Translations under genes and position numbers: made by a program | Shown here: positions 57,096-64,000 of the stretch, one piece after another | Layout of the letters: each line of letters starts with the position of its first letter | Numbering within the stretch: position 1 is the stretch's first letter | The notes under the pieces: model-generated | Database searches by the model: none | What the model was told of the DNA's origin: nothing | The model's input: only the letters and a program-made list of their open reading frames with translations | NCBI GenBank assembly: GCA_950106755.1 | Contig: OX467091.1 | Coordinates: 20,539,538 to 20,603,537 of the forward strand | DNA length: 64,000 bases | Origin: Climacium dendroides | Taxonomy: Eukaryota > Streptophyta > Bryopsida > Hypnales > Climaciaceae | Direction: 5' to 3'

Positions 57096-57930
57096 ATATT
57101 TATTAAGATGGATGGTTATTGTTGTTCTTTTCTTGTTTGTTCATTTCTTTTTTTTTCCAGCCTCTAGCTTGGCTATCTTGTACGGCATTTATTCACTTTA
57201 ATTTGCAATGGATTTCCATTTGTTTAAAAAAAAGAAAGAATTATTTTTTATTAGTTTTGTTGCAAATGAATTTATTTGTATAAGGTAAGATATTCAGGTG
57301 ACAAGCCGTGTCAGAGTCTTATTACTAATGTTTTTCATTATTTTTCTGGGGTCTCTTTTGAATGCACCTCTAGGGGCCCTTCAAGCAGCATAGCAATGGG
57401 TTTTGTTTTTTGTTTTTTGTTTTTGCCTTTTGTTTTGTTTGTTTTTTTATTTTTGTTTTTTCGGGTGTTTTCTAATTCAGGATTGTCATAAACAATTGAT
57501 AGCTTGCCTTTGAAAATCAATTTCATATCACCTAAAATTGACTAAGTTGGGTCCCAGTGAGCATGAAAACGAGGGTGATAATGAGAGAGCAAGTTTTCTA
57601 TTCCTTTGTCCACAAAGCTGCTCAGGTTTTAATTTTTAAAATTTAAACTCTTATTTTAAACACATGGACGCTGTTCAGTTTTTATTTATTTTTCATTTAT
57701 TTAAAATAATAATAATAATAATGATAAAGATAAAGATAAAGCAATTAACGTAGGGTAGGGGACCAATAGAAGTTTCAAATTTGAATTTGAAATCCTTTTT
57801 TCTTTTGAGCTAAAATTGGACAATTGGAGTGCATTTGAACTTGTATATAATATCCTTGATATTCACACAATGGACGCATTCCAAGATATTGAAGGATCTT
57901 TGAAGAAGGGCATTGTCAACAAGATTCCAC
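57096..57930. other. AT-rich stretch with T-rich simple sequence, no gene seen
   Basis: A (TTTTTTG)n tract at about 57402-57460 gives a low-complexity frame on each strand; (AAT)n lies at 57706-57722 and (GATAAA)n at 57724-57740. Confidence 0.55.
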
Positions 57931-58258
57931 AAGGTAGGAGGTCTATAAATGGCTCATTTAAGAGCTGAAACTGAATTTTCGGAGGTGAAACTTCTTTGCA
58001 ATATTTTTTGGTAAATTTTCCTTGAAAGAGAAATGGAATTGGCATCTAACCCAAGTCGTTTTATATTTTTTGGAGCTTTGTGGAATTAGTTATGAATTTT
58101 TGAAGTAGGAATGGTATAGGGCTCTAAAATCGCCTACCTCTTCAAATGTAGACTATTTGTACATTGATGGTGAAGCGAAAAAACAACATTTACAAATAGT
58201 CTACTTTTAAAGAGGTGGGCAATTTTAGAGCATGAGTGATTTAAGAACCTCTCAACTT
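57931..58258. mobile_element. AAGGTAGG-family MITE, copy 5
   Basis: It begins AAGGTAGGAGGTCTATAAAT; the right end 'ttaagaacctctcaactt' is slightly decayed. Core identical or nearly so to 40415 and 54422; shares the internal 'tacaaatagtctac' stem with 40415. Confidence 0.82.
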
Positions 58259-58274
58259 ATTATATTGTACTAAG

Positions 58275-58530
58275 GTATGCGCACCTACACTAAATAGTGT
58301 AATTAGGTTGTCCCACACTAATTTCTCAACATTTGACATTATATAAATATTTATTGGTATTGTATAAGAATGCATTGCTTTTACATTTGCTATTGTTGTA
58401 GTGGGGACTCATGAACCTCCATGTGTATGAATGGAAATATTTGTAGAAATATTTGTTGATTTTGAATAAAATACTTGTATTTGAGTATGGCAACCTAGTT
58501 ATTCATGTAAAATAATTTTACTATTTAGTA
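58275..58530. repeat. Relative of the 24625 duplicated MITE
   Basis: 'cctacactaaatagtgtaat', 'ttaggttgtcccacactaat', 'cattatataaatat' and the closing 'ggcaacctag...actatttagta' match the ends and part of the interior of the units at 24625-25055. Confidence 0.6.
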
Positions 58531-58549
58531 TAGCTACAATCAACCACAG

Positions 58550-58898
58550 TTATCCTAAACCCTAAACCCATGTAGCCAACTTGCCTTGAAGAATGAATCC
58601 AAGGAGCACCACCAGGATGGACATTTTTTCATAATGAATTGACCTTGTGAAGTGCAATTGCCCGATTTTCCACAAGGCCCTCTAAAAGGATTTTTGTCAC
58701 TTCAAACACTAACATCTTGCCATCTATGCAGTGGAAATTTCTGAATTTTTTTTCACGTCTTCTCAAATAAATTTACTACAAGATTCGATAGTTACATGTG
58801 TCCATAAATGATATTATTCTAAAATTTGGTATTTGTACTAGAAATGACAGTTTTAAAGCATTTTTGATGAATACATAGTGAAGGAACTTTAGGGTTAA
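58550..58898. mobile_element. TTAA-family element, truncated relative of 51083
   Basis: It ends GGAACTTTAGGGTTAA (TTAA at 58895-58898). The interior from 'cttgccttgaagaatgaat' onward matches 51620-51915 ('tgaccttgt(g/a)aagtg', 'aaaggatttttg(t/c)cac', 'atttggta(t/c)ttgtactaga'). The left end carries 'cctaaaccctaaacc'. Confidence 0.6.
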
Positions 58899-59494
58899 TA
58901 GAGATGCAAGTAAAGTAACATGAACCATATAGGGACATTGAAGCCTTCAAATGGTGAATAGATGACTTTCCAAGATTGCTATAGAAATAAAGAATGCACC
59001 TATTGGTCTAGACCATTGAAGATTAAAAACTTTAGGGACTCTATTTTTGGCTTAAAGGAGCTTTGTAGGTGTTCAATGTCCTTGAGTGTAATTGCAAAGG
59101 GAGGTTGTTGCCCACTAATTGTTTGTGGTGGAAAATTGTTTGGGCCAAATCACATACTTCTTCACATGGGCATTCTTTAGATATTGTAGAGTTGAATGCA
59201 AGGACACGGTATTCAATGACATTTACTAGCTCAATCCCAACTAAGTTTATGCAATGTATTTGGTTGGGAATAATAGATTATAGGCACGTGGAGTGAAACT
59301 TGGTTTTTAGGCTTGAGCTGAGACACCTAGGTTGGTGGTAGGATGTCAAGGATAGATTCGTAATGAAATAGGCTCACAATGACTTATTTGTCATGATGGT
59401 TGATGGGCTTCGAGATGGGTGCTCTTTGGCTTGTGGGCCGGGTTTATCTTTCAACCATCCTAGGCACCTGTTCTCACACTCAACACTAAATCTT
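58899..59494. other. AT-rich stretch, no gene seen
   Basis: Two overlapping + strand frames (58962-59180 and 59069-59296) have no recognised motifs; one could be the remnant of a transposon or plant gene ('WPxL'-like words), but I cannot support this. Confidence 0.35.
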
Positions 59495-59745
59495 ACTCAC
59501 GAAGTGGGTTCAACAGGATAATTTGAGATTCTCTAGGGATAAAAGTAAAAACATGCCCCCTATCTTGAGCCATGTCTAGGGTATATCTTAAGCCTTCCCT
59601 AGCTAATTTAGGATCTCTAATTGCAAATATGAATTCAAAATTTTCAAAAAAAAATTTATATGAAAAATAAAAAAATTCTTGCGTTTTCCCCAGGGTAAAT
59701 CCAGCCTGGTGGGCCCACTTCGTGGGCAGGGTATACCGTCCCCCC
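59495..59745. mobile_element. Decayed relative of the 23464 foldback
   Basis: Ends 'cacgaagtgggttcaacagg' and 'cctggtgggcccacttcgtg' are inverted. The interior has 'ctagctaattta', 'aattgcaaatatgaattca' and 'gttttccccagggtaaat', as in the foldback. Confidence 0.65.
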
Positions 59746-61573
59746 TTGTTCTCACTTTTTCTTGTGGTCCAAGGTTCCTTTACTTGGGTCCAATTTCTTT
59801 TTAAAAAAACTAAATTTACCATGCCTTCAGTAACCTAAATTTGCACTCTCTTGTGTGTACAGTACGGCATAAGCTTTACATCAATGAGTCAACAACGACT
59901 TCTAGTAGAGCTACATTAAGTGACGGCAATGACTATTCAAGTTCTAGACATCCAAAACAAAACTTTTAATATTTTAAAAAAACTTTCCAATGAACATGTG
60001 CACATTGTAAGAAACGATTCAATAGATCAATATTACCCTATTTATAAATAAAAAAATGATAATATGCTTCTCATCAGTCAGGAATTTTTTGTTCCCTTCC
60101 CCTTAAAAAATGTGACTTATTGCTTATATTATTATAATCCTACTAGGCCCCAACTCAATAAAGAAATAAACATGCATGCAAAATCCTCCGACAGTGAAAA
60201 GAATTTGTTAATCTTAAAGAGAATGATTGTCAGCAATGTCTGGGGAGAACTGAGTTCTTTTAACTTAATTTAATTTTTTTTAAACGAATGGAAGAACCAT
60301 TGCATTAAATAAGAACCCACCATACATAACGAGCCAAAGGCTAGACAATGAAGAGAAATGAGCACAGACAAAAAATAAAAGAAAAAGGGGGGGGTGGACT
60401 CTTGGTTCAGATGATATGAGTGCCACTCCTAAAAGCGAGGATAGATGGAAATTCAGCCAAGCCAAATACTATCAAAATTTTGCCAGATGGCACTGGCTTG
60501 TTCGAGGGGGGGGGGGGTTTGATGTGCCGCCAGATGCGCCTCATAACATTCAGTAGCTAAAGCAGAGGCTGCCTTTCTTCTCTTCCAAGAATTTCATCCG
60601 TAGGAAGTGGTGGTGCCAACTACCAAAGCTAATTTAATTGGAGTTAGCTAAGCCCTCATTTACTGTTTCGCTGCTTTTATCTCTTGCAGTCTGACATTTT
60701 TCGACATCTGGCCATGTAGCTACTGAATGGTGTGGAATATTCGGCACCATATCATCCAGCGGATGAAATGATGCCGAATATTCGGCACCATTCTGTCAAA
60801 GGAAAGGCAGATTGCTACTGAATGTTATGCTTCGATTGTGCTGCATGTTTTGGGTCCATCAAAACTTTCTAGAGAGATGTTTGAGAATTATGATCCCAAA
60901 GGCCATCTGTGTTGATTGAAAACCTTGCTATTTATTGAGACCCAAATGATCCACAAAGAGGAGTCTGTGAGGAGTGTTCAAATAGTCTTAAGCTTTGAAG
61001 TTCATTTTCGTTATTAGCCGATGGAATTGGGAAAAATCTTGTTGCAACTTGAAAATATCGGAAAAGAAATTGGTAAAAGCTCTATTGAAAGTAGAAAATA
61101 GATCCCCCCCCCCCAAAAAAAAGCAGATTAAAATTAGTTCAATATAGGAATCTAAGGATAATAGCTAGTAAAGCTTTAATAAAAAATTTTGAACGTTAGT
61201 TGTTAGTTCAATGATTTGAATCTCTCTTGAATCTCTTTAAGTACACCTTCCATAAGTCAATAAATTTTTTTAATGTAATAGGGCTAGGTAGTCCTAGCTT
61301 TGGAAATATAATAAGTGGTAGTACTAAATGAGAGCCAACCAAGCACATTGTGGTGGACCTCCACCCTGTAAAAAAAAAGTAAAACATTATTTGAACAAAT
61401 GTGGCATGTGTACTACTATGCACGGTTGTCATATCGGACGGGATCTCATTGTTCACGGACAGAATTGGACTGATTAGGGTTGACCAGCTACGAACTTCAG
61501 AGGCTTATAACTTTTGCAAAAATACTTCAAATCGGGCAAATGAGATGTTTTTAGGCATCTACAGTTTCTGAAT
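59746..61573. other. Intergenic stretch, no gene seen
   Basis: Contains G13 (about 60506) and C13 (about 61105) homopolymers and a repeated palindromic word 'gccgaatattcggcaccat' near 60737-60795. About 61420-61440 resembles the outer end of the hairpin at 62187. Confidence 0.5.
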
Positions 61574-61896
61574 ATAGGAGGTTTGTAAAATGTTTAGGCT
61601 CTAAAAGCATCCACTTGTTGAAATGTATACTATTTATACATCTTGCTTTCAACAATATACAAAAAATATACATTTTGGGAGGTGAACATTTTTAGAGTTT
61701 TAGCCACCATTGCATTTCAACTAAAAAAATTCATAACTAATTCCACAAAGTTCTTAAAAATATGAAACAACTTGCAAGGCGAGATGCCAATTTCATTGTC
61801 TTTCAAGAGAAATTTATGAAAAATATTTCAAAAAATCTAACCTCTTCAAATTAAATTTCCAACTCTAAAATAGGTATTCTTTGAACTTCCTGCCTT
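61574..61896. mobile_element. AAGGTAGG-family MITE, copy 6 (reverse)
   Basis: The left end is decayed ('ataggaggtttgtaaaat'); the right end is 'ttgaacttcctgcctt'. The core is present in reverse ('ttcataactaattccacaaag', 'gatgccaattt'). Confidence 0.72.
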
Positions 61897-62186
61897 ATGA
61901 GTGTTTCCATATCCACCATGAATATGAGTTATATTATTTTATTTTATTCAATTAGTGAAGATTCAATATTAGTTGTTGTGGTTTAATACAAAGTACTTTG
62001 TCATAGTAAACCCTCTAGCAAGCCCAAACTTCCATTTGTCCATATCCTATATTATCCTATAAACCTACCTCCAAATCTTATAATATCCATTCTAAGACTT
62101 TGAACTTTTAGGGATTAAAAATTAAAATCAATATTTTGTTAAAATGATAATATTCCACAAACTAGCACTTTTCAATTTAGACAGTG

Positions 62187-62339
62187 CATGGTTGTCATAC
62201 TGGACAAGTTACTATTCATTTTTCGTCTTGTAGGACGAGTTACTATTCATCAAATGTACCTCTCAAGTACATTTGATGAATAGTAACTCGTCCTACAAGA
62301 CGAAAAATGAATAGTAACTTGTCCAGTATGACAACCATG
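62187..62339. mobile_element. Perfect hairpin: 73-bp arms, 7-nt loop
   Basis: The arms (62187-62259 and 62267-62339) are exact complements, beginning CATGGTTGTCATACTGGAC. They are flanked by AGACAGTG (62179-62186) and AGACAATG (62340-62347), an 8-bp duplication with one change, as produced by hAT-type elements. A related end occurs near 61420. It could also serve as a hairpin small-RNA precursor if transcribed. Confidence 0.85.
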
Positions 62340-62723
62340 AGACAATGTGGTTTGAAATCAATATTAGTCCTAGACATTACGGTCAGAGAAGAAGTTGAAT
62401 GGAGTTGAATGGCAAATTTTATTTGTTTTATTCTTTTCAAACACATGGACAATTTCCATTGATAAGAAGAAACAATATGAAATGGTGGATTTCATATGCC
62501 ATTTTAAAGAAAATTTTCCATTTACTTAAATTGGTGATCATATTCTATTCATCTTTGCCACATTGCTTCAAGGTATGCAGTGACGAAAACATAAGGGAGA
62601 TCATCCATTTCCAACCCGCATCCCATTCTTGCAGCTTAGGCTGCTCAATTTCCGATTAGTTCTTGTGTAGGTGACAGTTCACGTACACCATGACTAGTAA
62701 GAGACGCAGAAATGTCTGGGAGG

Positions 62724-62845
62724 TGTACATTGGAAGCATATTGTGATCACAACATGTACATTGGAAGCATATTGTGATCACAACATGTACATTGGAAGCA
62801 TATTGTGATCACAACATGTACATTGAAAGCCACAATGATCACTTA
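62724..62845. repeat. 31-bp tandem repeat, three units plus partial
   Basis: The unit contains TGTACATTGGAAGCATATTG and the palindrome TGTGATCACA. Starts at 62724, 62755, 62786 and a diverged partial unit at 62817. Confidence 0.92.
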
Positions 62846-62849
62846 CATT

Positions 62850-63085
62850 GGTTTTGCAACCATCCTATGGTTGGAAATGGGTTTGCCTATTTATTGTTAA
62901 TGGGACCGACAGAATCTTCATGGAAAAAAATACATGGTAATTTTGTTTTGTACGGGCAAAATGAAAGTCTGGGAAAATATGGAATCCTCTTCATCTCTAT
63001 TTCAGTACATGGGGCATTTTTTTCCCCCTTTCCCCATACTGCACATGGGCCAAACTGCTTAAGTGGTCGGACATGGGTCTAAATC
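62850..63085. mobile_element. Element with CCCATTTCCAACCAC ends, shortened copy 4
   Basis: 'gttttgcaaccatcctatgg', 'tatttcagtacatgg' and 'aactgcttaagtggtcggacatggg' match the right half of the copy at 56735. Confidence 0.55.
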
Positions 63086-64000
63086 TGTACCTCTCCTAGT
63101 TTTCAGAGTTTTGTCTAGGTGTGTGAGTCACACAAGATATTACGAGTGTGTTCCTCGTGTCGCCGCTGCAGTGGCTGCTCTCTTTTGCCAAACTGGTCAC
63201 TGACGCGGGTTCTAGCTAGCTACTCATCAGTAAAGTGAAACGCGGTGGAGGCACTGCGCCTCTCGTTTTCAATTAAATCAGTTTCCTGGGCGTGATCCTA
63301 TCTGATCGACACCATCATGTCGATCGAGTCGTTGAGCCCTCTCTCTTGCCTCCTCTGCAACGGAGATAGCTTTTTACACCAATCTCATCAGACTCCGGAG
63401 TCCGGACTGTACGTGCTTATTATTATTTCTGCTTTAATTTGACTGTAGCTGCAGCTAGACCTTTTCAGTGAGCTAGCTGGCCAAGCAAGGCAAGAAAAAC
63501 AAGACAAAAAACAGGGAAAAAGCAAGTTTAAGTTTGCCAATGAATGGACTGTAAGTTAATCAACTTCAGGAGTGATTATATGGAATGAGGTTCTCGGAAT
63601 CTCGGGCAGGCAGAAATTTAAAAAGCCGCGTTATCAGAGGTAGGCAGTGGATCGATATCGATCAGCCGGTCGTGGATCGGGTCTAACGGAGTGCAAATAA
63701 CCTTTCGGATCGATATCGATATCAGATCAGTGCCGGAAGGTTTAGCGGAGTTTGATTCCGGTTACCAATGCTGTCGTCGGTGGACTTTGTGGTTACAATT
63801 AGTTGGATGGAATTTGAGGTCACAAGTTCATTCAATTCCATCGAACTTTGCATTCGCTGAAATGGAGGATTGGTTTCGATCAGTGAGATTTGGTGACGTT
63901 TTAATTTTGATTAGTTAGTCACCGGAGCTGCAACCTGCGATTGATCAGCTCCCGTTGTAGAGTTGGCAAATGCACGAGATTGCTAGACCCTCAGGCTAGC
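63086..64000. other. More GC-balanced stretch at the window edge, no supported gene
   Basis: Composition changes to a more even base mix, similar to DNA around the three genes. The palindromic word GATCGATATCGAT occurs near 63650 and 63708. A frame at 63691-63918 shows no known motif. A gene may begin beyond the window. Confidence 0.4.

Noticed and set aside
1..64000. LTR retrotransposon or endogenous viral sequence
   Set aside because: No RT, integrase or capsid-like frames, no long direct terminal repeats with TG...CA ends and primer-binding sites were found in this window.

Overview
This is nuclear DNA from a land plant. It carries spliced genes with GT-AG introns, a jasmonate-ZIM (JAZ/TIFY) gene that is plant-specific, telo-box motifs upstream of a ribosome-biogenesis gene, and large amounts of AT-rich non-coding DNA full of plant-type MITEs. 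An intronless NXPE/PC-esterase-like gene and the style of the JAZ protein (about 504 residues, Jas core LPQARKASLARFLEKRK) make me lean towards a non-seed plant (bryophyte, lycophyte or fern). That is an inference; I cannot name the species.

Only three protein-coding genes are well supported, all on the + strand. (1) 3394-5019 is an intronless type II membrane protein with an NXPE/PC-esterase (GDS...DxxH) domain. A decayed partial copy of it lies directly downstream (about 5041-5250). (2) 11014-14462 is the box C/D snoRNP core protein NOP56, in nine coding exons, the first being only the ATG, with a lysine-rich tail. A telo-box doublet lies about 150 bp upstream of the ATG. (3) 42055-45029 is a JAZ repressor in seven coding exons with a TIFY motif and a split Jas motif. 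The intron that splits the Jas motif would, if retained, give a stop immediately after KDR. I found no tRNA, rRNA, CRISPR array, or intact transposase or reverse transcriptase gene.

The rest, well over 80% of the window, is intergenic DNA that can largely be parsed into non-autonomous DNA elements and tandem arrays. The families recognised are: (a) five nearly identical 214-215 bp CACTA-ended hairpin MITEs between 26155 and 33099, each with an intact 3-bp target duplication; (b) a diverse group bounded by TTAA with termini near CCCTWAAGG, resembling piggyBac ends, including one in a NOP56 intron and one nested inside another; (c) an AAGGTAGG...CCTACCTT family of 300-400 bp; (d) a 445-bp foldback with a perfect 9-bp target duplication (Mutator-like) plus decayed relatives; (e) a Stowaway/mariner-type element; (f) a family ending in CCCATTTCCAACCAC; (g) other foldbacks, including a perfect 73-bp-arm hairpin at 62187-62339. 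Two internal duplications preserve empty sites that show exactly where elements inserted.

Tandem arrays with units of 12, 22, 23, 31, 53, about 60, about 100, about 106, about 150, about 215 and about 267 bp fill much of the remainder. The three genes have no evident joint function; they are separate housekeeping, hormone-response and cell-surface/secretory genes embedded in repeat-rich DNA.
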